This document shows, piece by piece, positions 1 to 8,547 of a stretch of 64,000 nucleotides of DNA. A program made the translations under genes and the position numbers. Under the pieces are notes generated by a model. The model was not told the origin of the DNA. It saw only the letters and a program-made list of their open reading frames with translations, and ran no database searches. This DNA comes from a virus. Position 1 is the first letter of the stretch. Every line of letters begins with the position of its first letter. The stretch is from positions 23,171-87,170 of the IMG/VR virus record IMGVR_UViG_3300050015_000743. The stretch is one strand, 5' to 3'.

Positions 1-978
1 GTAATTACTAATCACCAACTTCCTAATTCCAAGAGAACAAAAGCATCATTATTGGTACATAATAAAGCAATTCCTTTTGACGAAAAGGGTGATATTGATG
101 TTGAGGCATTCATTACGAATATAACAAAAATGCCACCCCAAATTTTCAGTCAGAATACTAAAATGGAAAAGTCTGGTTCAGAAAATGCAGCCACATTTAA
201 TATTGGTATTCCTGCTTTACGTGGTTTAGTATATGACATTCAAAATAAAGAGTTTTATATCGTAAATACTTGCCCGGGTGCAGGTACGTGCGCACGTGTA
301 TGTTATGCAAGGCGTGGTAGATATGTGGTTCAATCGACAATTTTTATTAAGCAAACCAGAATATTAAGTCTCTTACTCAATTATCCTGATAAATTCGAAA
401 AAATATTGAAACGTGAAATTGAAGTATTAGCAATAAAAAATAGTGATAAGAAAGTTATATTTAGATGGAATGATGCTGGTGATTTTTTTACCAAGAAATA
501 TTTTGAAATTGCTGTTAAGATAACCAAAGAATTAAAAGCAGAAGGTTATAATTTTGAATCATATGCGCATACAAAAATGGGCGATGTTTATAACCTAAAC
601 GACCCAAACATTACATTAAATTTCTCAGTTGATGCAAATAAACAGGAGATTGGTAAAGTAAATTTGAGTGACGCAAAAACATCAGAGATAGTTCCAAAGG
701 ATTTATTTAAAGACCTCTTTATAAAAAAAGCAGCACATTTTGATGTTGATGAAAAAGGTAAACTCATACCGATTAATGACAACAGTATCAACATATTAAA
801 AGAAAGAATCGCTAAACAATTTAATGTCAATCCTCATACATTATTAACATATGACGAAATGTTAAAAACACCAGTTGGTAGAGATAAAAGTATTAATGTT
901 ATCGTGATGCCTAAAGGTGAGGGAGATGTATCTGCACAGAGAAAGGACGTTAAGAGAACTTTTCTGCTATATCATTAA
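1..978 (+). CDS. GP88-like phage protein with Cys cluster (5' partial)
   Basis: The frame is open from base 1 with no stop, so the true start lies upstream of the window. A Cys-rich segment, CPGAGTCARVCYARRG, is followed by FRWNDAGDFF. This combination resembles the phage GP88 family (named from mycobacteriophage gene 88), whose Cys spacing recalls radical-SAM or metal-binding proteins. No biochemical role is established for that family as far as I know. The C-terminal part (VNPHTLLTYDEML, then VIVMPKGEG) has no motif I recognise. A late-promoter motif follows the stop codon, so this gene ends its own unit. The family call is moderately sure; any enzymatic function is speculative. Confidence 0.55.
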   Translation, partial: VITNHQLPNSKRTKASLLVHNKAIPFDEKGDIDVEAFITNITKMPPQIFSQNTKMEKSGSENAATFNIGIPALRGLVYDIQNKEFYIVNTCPGAGTCARVCYARRGRYVVQSTIFIKQTRILSLLLNYPDKFEKILKREIEVLAIKNSDKKVIFRWNDAGDFFTKKYFEIAVKITKELKAEGYNFESYAHTKMGDVYNLNDPNITLNFSVDANKQEIGKVNLSDAKTSEIVPKDLFKDLFIKKAAHFDVDEKGKLIPINDNSINILKERIAKQFNVNPHTLLTYDEMLKTPVGRDKSINVIVMPKGEGDVSAQRKDVKRTFLLYH

Positions 979-987
979 GTATTTATA
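978..987 (+). promoter_or_regulatory. Late promoter motif AGTATTTATA
   Basis: AGTATTTATA ends 33 bases before the ATG at 1021 and is followed by an A-rich leader. It would drive the cluster of small genes from 1021 to 2818. Confidence 0.6.
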
Positions 988-1020
988 TAAAAATTAAAAT
1001 AAAGTTAATAAACAAAAGCT

Positions 1021-1350
1021 ATGAAAAAATACGACCAACAAAGACTTTTTGAAGTCATGGGTAGACTTGACAAAACATTCCATCCTAAAGCTGAATTACT
1101 TAAAGAGTGGAACTTCGATAAGAAAAAAGGCGAAGATAAAGACGAAGACAAAGAAGAAAAAGAAGAAGGTTCTGAAAAGAAAAAATTCAATTTCGAAAAG
1201 AAGGAAGGTAAAGAATCTAAAGAACATGAAGAGTCTGAAACTCCTGAAGAAGAAAAAGAAGAGCACGAAGATAAAGAAGAACTTAAAGAAACTGATGCTC
1301 CTGCAGCTAAAAAGTTGCCAGTAAACGCAATAGCAAAAGTAGGTAAATAA
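1021..1350 (+). CDS. Lys/Glu-rich small protein, candidate internal head protein
   Basis: A 109-residue protein dominated by Lys and Glu from residue 30 on, ending LPVNAIAKVGK. The N-terminus MKKYDQQRLFEVMGRLDKTF resembles that of the next gene (LLFENMEKL), so the two share a short N-terminal motif of the form (R/K)L(L)FExMxxL. LFE matches the LxE or IxE cleavage rule known for T4 gp21 protease, so the first 11 residues could be a capsid-targeting peptide. That role is inference. The low-complexity middle is probably disordered. It is the first gene after a late promoter motif. Confidence 0.6.
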   Translation: MKKYDQQRLFEVMGRLDKTFHPKAELLKEWNFDKKKGEDKDEDKEEKEEGSEKKKFNFEKKEGKESKEHEESETPEEEKEEHEDKEELKETDAPAAKKLPVNAIAKVGK

Positions 1351-1374
1351 TATTACCTTTTATATTTCAATAAA

Positions 1375-1758
1375 ATGAAAAAAGTTATTGACTCAAAGAA
1401 ACTTTTATTTGAGAATATGGAAAAATTAAATCCAGAATTCAAAATAAAAGAAGAGGAAGATAAGTGGATTCAGGGTGCAGTTAATCCAGAACATAAGGGT
1501 TATTGCACTCCGATGACTAAATCTACCTGTACACCAAAACGTAAAGCACTTGCTCAGAGATTCAAAAAGGGTATTGATGAGACATTTAATATAAATGATT
1601 ACGGTGAGAACAGCGAAGTCTTTAAGCAAATGACCGATGAGATAAAACATTCTATTGATGAATTGTATGCTGAAGGTGACTACGAGATTATTCACAATTT
1701 ATATACACTCATGGGTTTAAAGAAAAATAACACAAGTATTGGGCAAAAAACAGTATAA
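1375..1758 (+). CDS. Conserved hypothetical with Cys-Thr-Pro motif, possible head protein
   Basis: A 127-residue protein. The N-terminus MKKVIDSKKLLFENMEKLNP parallels the preceding gene and contains LFE, a possible prohead-protease site. A central motif, KGYCTPMTKSTCTPKRKAL, has two Cys-Thr-Pro elements followed by a basic stretch, and it resembles motifs I have seen in uncharacterised phage proteins. The C-terminus is helical and acidic. The stop overlaps the next start (TAATG at 1756-1760), so the two genes are translationally coupled. Function unknown. Confidence 0.6.
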   Translation: MKKVIDSKKLLFENMEKLNPEFKIKEEEDKWIQGAVNPEHKGYCTPMTKSTCTPKRKALAQRFKKGIDETFNINDYGENSEVFKQMTDEIKHSIDELYAEGDYEIIHNLYTLMGLKKNNTSIGQKTV

Positions 1759-2570
1759 TGATTGAGACAAAAAATAACCCACGTGCGTGGTCAAGCAGAT
1801 TTTGGTCAAGAAATAATATTTCAGATGTCCTGAAAGAAGTTGTTGAACCAGATGCTGTTGATGTATCATCAATTAAAATGAATGATACATTAAATCCGCT
1901 TATTTGGGAAAGTGATGAAATCATGAAACCTGATGTTAGGTCAGTCTTACTTAAGAATGCTAAGAGATTCATTGAATTCTCTGATGTAGAAGGTCTGAAG
2001 TTCAATGATGTTATATTAACTGGTAGTATGGCTAATTATAATTACAACGATGAGTCTGATCTCGACATACACATTATATTGGATTTTACTCAAATATCTC
2101 AAAACAAAGAATTTGTTGGTGATTTTTTTAAGTTAAAGAAACAACTATGGGCAGATCATCTTCCAATTCAAGTTAAGGGTCATGATGTTGAAATGTATTT
2201 TCAGGATAGCAAAGAACCTCACCATTCATCAGGTACATACTCTTTAGTTAAGAATACTTGGATTAGAAAACCAACTAAAAAGATCGTGAATATTGATTCC
2301 GCAGATGTTCAATTAAAATCTGCAGATATAATGAACATGATTGAAGAATTGGAGAAGAACAGAAATAAAAGTGATTTCTTGAAGAAGCATGAATTATTAA
2401 AAAATAAAATAAAAAAATACAGACAATCAGGTCTTGATACTGGCGGTGAATATTCAATTGAAAATTTAGTATTTAAGGTATTAAGAAATACTGGCTATCT
2501 GGAAAAAATGGTTGAGCTAAAGAATGATTATTTAACTCAAGAGTTGAGCTTAAACGAATTAATGTCATGA
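1758..2570 (+). CDS. Nucleotidyltransferase-fold protein (Pol beta superfamily)
   Basis: A 270-residue protein. Around residues 90-110 it carries the superfamily signature: GSMANYNYN followed by DESDLDIHIIL, i.e. GS then DxD, the metal-binding acidic pair. Members transfer nucleotides to RNA, protein or small molecules. The substrate here cannot be read from sequence. A later segment (GHDVEMYFQD) could hold the third acidic residue. It is coupled to its upstream neighbour by TAATG and to the next gene by an ATGA overlap. Being inside a late operon with candidate head proteins suggests it may be packaged or act late; that is inference. Confidence 0.7.
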   Translation: MIETKNNPRAWSSRFWSRNNISDVLKEVVEPDAVDVSSIKMNDTLNPLIWESDEIMKPDVRSVLLKNAKRFIEFSDVEGLKFNDVILTGSMANYNYNDESDLDIHIILDFTQISQNKEFVGDFFKLKKQLWADHLPIQVKGHDVEMYFQDSKEPHHSSGTYSLVKNTWIRKPTKKIVNIDSADVQLKSADIMNMIEELEKNRNKSDFLKKHELLKNKIKKYRQSGLDTGGEYSIENLVFKVLRNTGYLEKMVELKNDYLTQELSLNELMS

Positions 2571-2818
2571 AAAGATTTATATTAACAGAACAACAGTTGC
2601 GTGAGTATATTGAGATTAAGAAATCTGAAAAGATTTTTTATGACATTGTAGAAGATTTACATAAAAATGTGAAGTATCTCAACGAAAACATTTCACGACA
2701 AAAAGCAAATCAGTCAGTAATCAACGGTTACGCACAGAAACATTTAATTAACCCAAGAGTGACTGAAATGTTAGTTAAGCATAAAATTATGAATGAAACT
2801 GGTGAAATAATCATCTAA
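2567..2818 (+). CDS. Small hypothetical protein
   Basis: An 83-residue, mostly helical, Lys-rich protein whose start overlaps the preceding stop (ATGA). The N-terminus MKRFILTEQQLREYIE is basic and amphipathic and includes LRE, another possible prohead-protease site like those in the two small proteins upstream. No known domain recognised. Confidence 0.5.
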   Translation: MKRFILTEQQLREYIEIKKSEKIFYDIVEDLHKNVKYLNENISRQKANQSVINGYAQKHLINPRVTEMLVKHKIMNETGEIII

Positions 2819-2841
2819 TACCATTTTTTTGTTCTTAATTA

Positions 2842-2851
2842 AGTATTTATA
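2842..2851 (+). promoter_or_regulatory. Late promoter motif AGTATTTATA
   Basis: Exact AGTATTTATA, 44 bases before the ATG at 2896, followed by an AT-only leader. Confidence 0.6.
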
Positions 2852-2895
2852 AAAAAATATATAACGTAAATAATAAAAATTTTAAAAATATTCAC

Positions 2896-5364
2896 ATGAA
2901 AAAACATGCATCACAAGAAGCATTTATTCAAAGACTTCAGGAATTGGCACAAACAAAGAAACCTATTATAAAGGAAGCAAACGTCCGTAATTTAGGCGAC
3001 TTGATTGATTATAAGAGGTCAGCCGATGGTATTGCTTATGGTATTGTCAAAGAACAGCACCATTATTATATTAAAAAAGCTGGCACTAAAGAAAATCCTA
3101 ATGTTGCAGATTTTGCATATATTGGTGGATTATCAAATATAACCAATTATCAATACACTAAGTTATCTGAAGCTGAGAAGCAAAGGAATATGATATTTCA
3201 AACAATCAACGAAAGTATTGCAAATAAACCAAGTTTAACAGGTAGCAAGAAAAAAAGGCTTAACGAAGACGTTGCAAAAGACGAACTCGATCAAGCATCG
3301 GATAAGGTTGGTGAATTAGATGCTGCAACAAATGCAGAAAATACTCCAGAACCAGCACCAAACCCAGAGGGTGGTGCACCTACAGATGCAGGAATGCCTT
3401 CACCAACTGGTGATAGTAATGCACCTACAGATATGGAAGAACCTGCTCCAGATGCTGGTAATGAAGAACTTCCACCTGCTGAAGATGCAGAAGCTGGTAG
3501 TGAAGAAGAACTTCCACCTACTGATGATACAGAAGAGAATCCTGAAGGCGAAAATCCCGAAGGTGAAGGAAAAGATGCAATTGCATCTGATATTGGTGAA
3601 ATTGGCGAAAAAGTACAAAATACAAATCTAAAAGAAGATAAGGTTAAGGAATATGTTGGTACATTTCTTGGTTATTTTACAGATTACTTTAAGAAAATGC
3701 CACAAGAAGAACTTGATGACTTGGGTGATAAAATTATTAAGGTTAACACCGAAGCAAACATAAAAGATTTGGAAGCAAATACTCCAAATGAACCAATTGC
3801 AGGTGGCGAAGAAGCTGGTATTGAAGAAGAACAAGAACAGTGCGCAGAATGTGGTAAATTCAGTAAATATGCAGAATCACGTGGTTATGACAGTCCAGAA
3901 AAATTCATGGAATGTGATGATGAGGAAAAAACAAATGTTGTTAATGACTATATAACTGCAGGTGACGAAGGTATGAATGATGGCGATGAAAAAACTATTA
4001 GTTTAATCATCAAATTATCTCCAGATATGCTTGCTAAACTGAAAGACGATTACGGTCAGGAAGAATATGCAGAAAAAATTCAACCACAGGTTGATTCAAT
4101 GAATGAATCCGATGAAGATGCTATGATGCAACTTAAAGAAGCATGGGGTGATGTATGGCAGGGTATTAAAGGTGCTGGGCAAGCAATTGCTGGTGCTGCT
4201 AAAACTGCTGGTACAGGTATTTCACAGGCTTATCATGGTATTGGTGTTAATCCAGCATGGAATAAACTTGCAGCTATTGCAACTGATTTGGGAAAACAAA
4301 TTAATGCAGTAAATGATAAAGCAGTTAAAGCTGGTCAGAGTCCTGTTAAAGTTCAGGATATTCTTTCAGTAATAAATAAACAATTAACTACTCCAACAGC
4401 ACCACAGACAAAGACTGGTAAAGACATGAATGCAAGTCAAGCTGCTGCTTGGCAAGCTGGTAATAAAGGTCAACAAACTGCTGGAACTAATGTAGATGTT
4501 AATGCATTAAAAGGACAACAGGGTATTGCTAAGAAAGCTGCTCAACCACTTTCAAAGGTAGCAGAAAATCAGATGCCAGTTGATCAAACACAGGTACAAC
4601 CTAATATATTAAAAGAAGAGGAAGATGAAGAAGAAAAGGATTTTAATATAGATGATCTTGATACAGGTGAAGAAAAAGGTGGTGAAGAAGTTACTCCAGA
4701 GGAAACTCCTGAAGAAACTCCTGAAATTGAAACTGGTGGTGAAGAAGAGGAAGAAGTTCCTGAAGAAACTCCAAGTATTTTTGGAAAAGACGCACAAAAC
4801 TTAGGTGGTGGTGTTGTTAAACCTGAAGGTGCTGGTGTTGAAATTAAAATCGAACCAGATAAAAGCATCAATATTTCAATGAGTGAATCTGAAAAGAAAT
4901 TAAGAAAATACATTCGTGAACATCTTGAAGTTAAAGCAGGTTTAAGAAAAGCAAATCTTAATGAAAGTAAAAAATCACCAACATTAATGAAACTTGACGC
5001 TGTAATTGACAGACAATTTAAGCTCTATGAATCAACTATAGTTAAAAAAAAAGTTGAAGAAGGTGTAGTAACAGATGTAATGGGTAAAATGGGACAAGGA
5101 CTTGAAGGTAGATTGAAAAAACAAAGAGAATTGAAACGTGCTTTGGAAATTGACCCTGAAAATGCTGGTTCTGCACTTTATAAGGCATTTGAACAAGATT
5201 TTAAATTTCAAGCTGGTGGACTTCAGTATTTAAATAAATTAACACCTGAAGAAAAAATGCAGCTTGCACAACAAGCAGCAAGCGACCCCAAAGGGTTAGG
5301 TCAATTGAAAATTATGAATGATAAACTCACATATATTCCAGTTGATTACTCAGCAAGAGGATAA
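2896..5364 (+). CDS. Large acidic Pro/Glu-rich protein, probable virion or head-interior protein
   Basis: An 822-residue protein. Residues 1-110 look folded. Residues about 140-230 and 570-650 are low-complexity Glu/Pro/Gly/Asp (EETPEETPE repeats). A central block contains CAECGKF and a second Cys, possibly a small metal site. An Ala/Gly-rich helical segment (GAGQAIAGAAKTAGTG) follows. The C-terminal 170 residues are basic and helical. It is preceded by its own late promoter and followed by a strong terminator, so it is a single-gene unit. The N-terminus (MKKHASQEAFIQRLQELAQ) is basic and contains LQE, like the possible processed peptides of nearby genes. Not recognised by homology; a structural role is inferred from the promoter and context. 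Confidence 0.55.
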   Translation: MKKHASQEAFIQRLQELAQTKKPIIKEANVRNLGDLIDYKRSADGIAYGIVKEQHHYYIKKAGTKENPNVADFAYIGGLSNITNYQYTKLSEAEKQRNMIFQTINESIANKPSLTGSKKKRLNEDVAKDELDQASDKVGELDAATNAENTPEPAPNPEGGAPTDAGMPSPTGDSNAPTDMEEPAPDAGNEELPPAEDAEAGSEEELPPTDDTEENPEGENPEGEGKDAIASDIGEIGEKVQNTNLKEDKVKEYVGTFLGYFTDYFKKMPQEELDDLGDKIIKVNTEANIKDLEANTPNEPIAGGEEAGIEEEQEQCAECGKFSKYAESRGYDSPEKFMECDDEEKTNVVNDYITAGDEGMNDGDEKTISLIIKLSPDMLAKLKDDYGQEEYAEKIQPQVDSMNESDEDAMMQLKEAWGDVWQGIKGAGQAIAGAAKTAGTGISQAYHGIGVNPAWNKLAAIATDLGKQINAVNDKAVKAGQSPVKVQDILSVINKQLTTPTAPQTKTGKDMNASQAAAWQAGNKGQQTAGTNVDVNALKGQQGIAKKAAQPLSKVAENQMPVDQTQVQPNILKEEEDEEEKDFNIDDLDTGEEKGGEEVTPEETPEETPEIETGGEEEEEVPEETPSIFGKDAQNLGGGVVKPEGAGVEIKIEPDKSINISMSESEKKLRKYIREHLEVKAGLRKANLNESKKSPTLMKLDAVIDRQFKLYESTIVKKKVEEGVVTDVMGKMGQGLEGRLKKQRELKRALEIDPENAGSALYKAFEQDFKFQAGGLQYLNKLTPEEKMQLAQQAASDPKGLGQLKIMNDKLTYIPVDYSARG

Positions 5365-5384
5365 AATAAATATCGAATAAAAGA

Positions 5385-5415
5385 AAACCGAACTAAAAAT
5401 AGTTCGGTTTTTTTG
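5385..5415 (+). terminator. Rho-independent terminator
   Basis: A 10-base-pair stem (AAACCGAACT / AGTTCGGTTT) with a 6-base A-rich loop, followed by a T run. It lies 20 bases after the stop of the 822-residue gene. Confidence 0.85.
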
Positions 5416-5443
5416 TAACATATTATTCAGACATTCGTATAAC
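5409..5443 (+). promoter_or_regulatory. Bipartite promoter-like motif TTTTTTGTAAC-N13-ATTCGTATAAC
   Basis: Both halves and the 13-base spacing are repeated exactly at 42773-42807 upstream of the lipoprotein gene. Here the motif ends only 4 bases before the ATG at 5448, so if TATAAC is a -10 element the message would be nearly leaderless. Its 5' half overlaps the T run of the preceding terminator. Confidence 0.55.
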
Positions 5444-5447
5444 AACC

Positions 5448-5813
5448 ATGAAAAATAATGTAAGAGAATACGACAAATTGAAATTGTTCAGGAATAAAAG
5501 AAGAAATTCCGAACTACTTCTACTTGCTGAAACTCAGCAGGATTTTGATTACAGAAAACTATTAATTGAAGAAAACGAAATTAATTTACACGTATTTTTC
5601 AGTAGAATGATAGTAGCAAATTATTTATCGTGGTTTTTACTTGCAGCATCAATTTATTTTATTCCGTTTCTTGTATTGCCATTGGCAATTGTGTTGCGAG
5701 TTTTTTCATATAAATCCAAGAAAAATTTCGAAAAAACATATAAAAGTTATCAGACTGTTTTAAGTGCAGTTAATCTGATAATTAAAAGAGAATATGGCAT
5801 TCAATTGACATAA
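5448..5813 (+). CDS. Small membrane protein with hydrophobic hairpin
   Basis: A 121-residue protein. Residues about 55-85 hold two closely spaced hydrophobic stretches (YLSWFLLAASIYFIPF and LVLPLAIVLRVF) consistent with a membrane hairpin; both flanks are charged. There is no signal peptide. It is isolated between a terminator and the next late promoter and has its own non-late promoter motif, shared with the lipoprotein gene at 42840. That suggests early or constitutive expression. A role at the host envelope is possible but unproven. Confidence 0.6.
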   Translation: MKNNVREYDKLKLFRNKRRNSELLLLAETQQDFDYRKLLIEENEINLHVFFSRMIVANYLSWFLLAASIYFIPFLVLPLAIVLRVFSYKSKKNFEKTYKSYQTVLSAVNLIIKREYGIQLT

Positions 5814-5840
5814 AAGTAGTAATATTTTTCCCCGTTGTAT

Positions 5841-5850
5841 CGTATTTATA
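5841..5850 (+). promoter_or_regulatory. Late promoter motif CGTATTTATA
   Basis: CGTATTTATA, 13 bases before the ATG at 5864, one of the shortest spacings in the window. Confidence 0.55.
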
Positions 5851-5863
5851 ATAAATTCACGAT

Positions 5864-6343
5864 ATGGAATATGATGATAGTAAATTGAAGTTGATATATG
5901 TCTTGAAAATTGGTTACAATTCAAAAGATGAGGGGTTATATGAGTTTATATTTTCTCTTGATGAAACTAATATTGATGCTGAAGGTTGGTGTTGGGATAT
6001 TGCGCCAGCGTGTGATAATGCATTAGCACCTACTGAGGAATTTATAAATGCTGTTTTTAATTTAAAAACTGCATCATTTGATTTATTCTGCTTGCATGAA
6101 TCTCCCGAAAGAGAATATATGCATGGTTATCACACCATACATGCACTTGCGTATGAGGTTGAAAAGAAAGACCAAAATGGTTATAGCGATTATGATAAAA
6201 TGTTCAATGGAGAGAACGATGATGTTCCATTGTTAGTTTTTCATTATGGCATGTCATTGGCAAAAGTGAAAGACCTTCTTAATGCAAGAAAAATCATATT
6301 AAAGAATAACGAATTCGTTGAAACGTCTTCGCTGAAGTTTTAA
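5864..6343 (+). CDS. Hypothetical protein
   Basis: A 159-residue acidic protein with an aromatic-rich core (AEGWCWDIAPACDNALAP, then HGYHTIHALAYEVE). No domain recognised, no signal peptide and no membrane segment. It sits directly upstream of the terminase gene but has its own late promoter. Terminase has a separate one, so the two may be regulated alike but need not be one message. Confidence 0.5.
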   Translation: MEYDDSKLKLIYVLKIGYNSKDEGLYEFIFSLDETNIDAEGWCWDIAPACDNALAPTEEFINAVFNLKTASFDLFCLHESPEREYMHGYHTIHALAYEVEKKDQNGYSDYDKMFNGENDDVPLLVFHYGMSLAKVKDLLNARKIILKNNEFVETSSLKF

Positions 6344-6368
6344 GCATTTACGATTTTTACATAGTCAG

Positions 6369-6378
6369 AGTATTTATT
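6369..6378 (+). promoter_or_regulatory. Late promoter motif AGTATTTATT variant
   Basis: AGTATTTATT ends 13 bases before the terminase ATG at 6392. Confidence 0.5.
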
Positions 6379-6391
6379 ATAAAATTTTATA

Positions 6392-8476
6392 ATGAGTGCT
6401 GCTGATATTAACCCCGATCTTGTTCCTGATGAACTATTCCCAGATCATGTGCCCTTAATTCCCATTGATGTACAAAGAGAAAAGGAAAAAGAAGAAATTC
6501 GAAGATTAACAAAGGAACTTAAAAAGAATATGGGTGACATTGAGCCAATCATTGTTACCGAAAGTGGGGGTGTAAAAAAAGCAAGCGAATTAACTCTTGC
6601 AGAAAAGCAAAATGAAATTATTCGTTGCGCCAGTAATCCAATATATTTTATTGAAACATATTTAACAATCTTTGACCAGACAAAAGGTGTTGCTGGTCTT
6701 ATTGTTCAATTCAAATTATTTGATTTTCAAGTAGATTTAATTAATTCATATAGAGAAAACCGATTTGTTGTTGCTAATAAATATCGTCAGGCTGGTATTT
6801 CAACTACCACCTGTGCATATATCGCTTGGTACGTGATGTTCAATAGAAACAGACAGGTTGCTATCGTTGCCGATAAACTTGAAACTGCTCGTGATGAATT
6901 AATGAATGATGTTGTTGATTTCATTGAAGGTTGTCCTAAATGGCTTAAGCCCAAAACAGGTAGAAATACTGAAAAGAATCTCAAGGATACTCAGAAACTC
7001 AAAGTATATGACAACAATTCGAAGTTAGGTGCTTTCAGTTCAAAAGGTCTTCGTGGTTATACGCCAACCTTGTTGTTCTGGGATGAAACTGCATGGACAG
7101 AAAAGGGAGATAAATTCTGGACATCTGCACAGCCTACATTACAAACTGGTGGTGCTGCAATTATGGTTAGTACTCCTTCGGGACTTGATGCTGTCTTCTA
7201 TAAGACATTCCAAGGTGCAAGAGAAGGTGACAATAACTTTAAAGCAGTTGAGCTTTGGTGGTTTAATGACCCACGTTATAATAAAGATTTGGTTTGGCTT
7301 AAAAATAAAGGAAAGGAAACTGAGAAACGTTGGGTTGATGAGAATTGGAGTACGAAGAGAAGAATTGAATTAATGGATGATGGCTGGGAAGCAAGCAGTC
7401 CTTGGTTCGAAGATCAGGTTCGTAATGCCAATGGTGATATGCGTAAGATTGCACAGGAACTTTTGTGTTCTTTCTTAGGTTCTGGCGACAACTTTATTGC
7501 TGAAGAATATCTCAAACGTATACAAGAAGATGAAGTACTTCCACCAAAGTCACAGGAATATATTGACAAGAACATGTGGATTTGGGAAGAGGCACAGGCT
7601 GGTGAGCAATACATAATGGCAATAGATGCTTCGCCCGGGCATGGTGAAGATAATTCTACCATTAACATGTTGAAAACCAAAGAAACAATTGAAGAAAAGA
7701 CAATTATAAAAAACGGTAAAGAGAAGAGAATTAAAATTAAAAGACATACCGTTGAACAGGTTGCCGAATATTATGGCAAGATTGCACCACAGATGCTTGC
7801 AGAAATTGCATATCAATATGGTATACGATACAATAAAGCATATTGTGTAGTTGATATAACTGGTGGTTACGGTGTGCAGACAATTGAAAAACTTCTGGAA
7901 ATTGGCTATGAAAATATTCATTATGCTGAAGTAACACATAAACCTTCAAGAGACAGACTACAAGGTTACATCAAAAAAGGTCAAAAAACTATGAATGATG
8001 GTGCAATAATGAATGTGGATTTGATACCCGGATTCTTCATCGGTGGCAACCGTGCATCTGTTGTTCTTGAAATGCAACGTGCGATTCATTTACAGGACGT
8101 TATAATTCATTCCGTAAGATTGCTCAATGAATTAAAGACCTTCGTTACAGTGGCTGGAAACCGTGTTGCTGACCATAAGCGTAGTTTCCACGATGATTCA
8201 ATTATGGGATTATCAATTGGTTTGTATGTTCTGAACTTTGATATGGTGCGTTACAAACAAAGTAAAGGTATTACAGAGCATATGCTCAATGCAATTATGA
8301 CAGTTAACGATATGAAAGAAATGGATAAAAGACATGCTACTGGTAATACTCTTTCCATTAGAAATACAAATGTTAAGAACAAACCAATGTTTTCTCCAAA
8401 TAATACATCACCATTAAATCCATATGGTGCAAATGCATGGTTATTTAATGGTGTAAATGGAAAAAAGAAAAACTAA
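6392..8476 (+). CDS. Terminase large subunit (gp17-like)
   Basis: A 694-residue ATP-driven DNA-packaging motor and nuclease. The ATPase domain has an atypical Walker A, NKYRQAGISTTT (about residue 130), and a Walker B, LLFWDETAW (about 230), followed by the coupling motif STPSG. The C-terminal RNase H-like nuclease domain shows AIDASPGHGEDNS, VVDITGGYG and a final HDDSIMGLSIG, supplying the acidic metal ligands. Length is close to T4 gp17 (610) with N-terminal and C-terminal additions. It would dock on the portal encoded just downstream. No small terminase subunit was identified in the window. Confidence 0.93.
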   Translation: MSAADINPDLVPDELFPDHVPLIPIDVQREKEKEEIRRLTKELKKNMGDIEPIIVTESGGVKKASELTLAEKQNEIIRCASNPIYFIETYLTIFDQTKGVAGLIVQFKLFDFQVDLINSYRENRFVVANKYRQAGISTTTCAYIAWYVMFNRNRQVAIVADKLETARDELMNDVVDFIEGCPKWLKPKTGRNTEKNLKDTQKLKVYDNNSKLGAFSSKGLRGYTPTLLFWDETAWTEKGDKFWTSAQPTLQTGGAAIMVSTPSGLDAVFYKTFQGAREGDNNFKAVELWWFNDPRYNKDLVWLKNKGKETEKRWVDENWSTKRRIELMDDGWEASSPWFEDQVRNANGDMRKIAQELLCSFLGSGDNFIAEEYLKRIQEDEVLPPKSQEYIDKNMWIWEEAQAGEQYIMAIDASPGHGEDNSTINMLKTKETIEEKTIIKNGKEKRIKIKRHTVEQVAEYYGKIAPQMLAEIAYQYGIRYNKAYCVVDITGGYGVQTIEKLLEIGYENIHYAEVTHKPSRDRLQGYIKKGQKTMNDGAIMNVDLIPGFFIGGNRASVVLEMQRAIHLQDVIIHSVRLLNELKTFVTVAGNRVADHKRSFHDDSIMGLSIGLYVLNFDMVRYKQSKGITEHMLNAIMTVNDMKEMDKRHATGNTLSIRNTNVKNKPMFSPNNTSPLNPYGANAWLFNGVNGKKKN

Positions 8477-8514
8477 TATGTATTTATATTTAACTGGCTT
8501 TTGCAAAAAAGTTT

Positions 8515-8524
8515 AGTATTTATA
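8515..8524 (+). promoter_or_regulatory. Late promoter motif AGTATTTATA
   Basis: Exact motif 23 bases before the portal ATG at 8548. A second, weaker copy (TGTATTTATA) lies at 8479-8488. Confidence 0.6.
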
Positions 8525-8547
8525 AAAAAATATAAAAAATTATAAAA

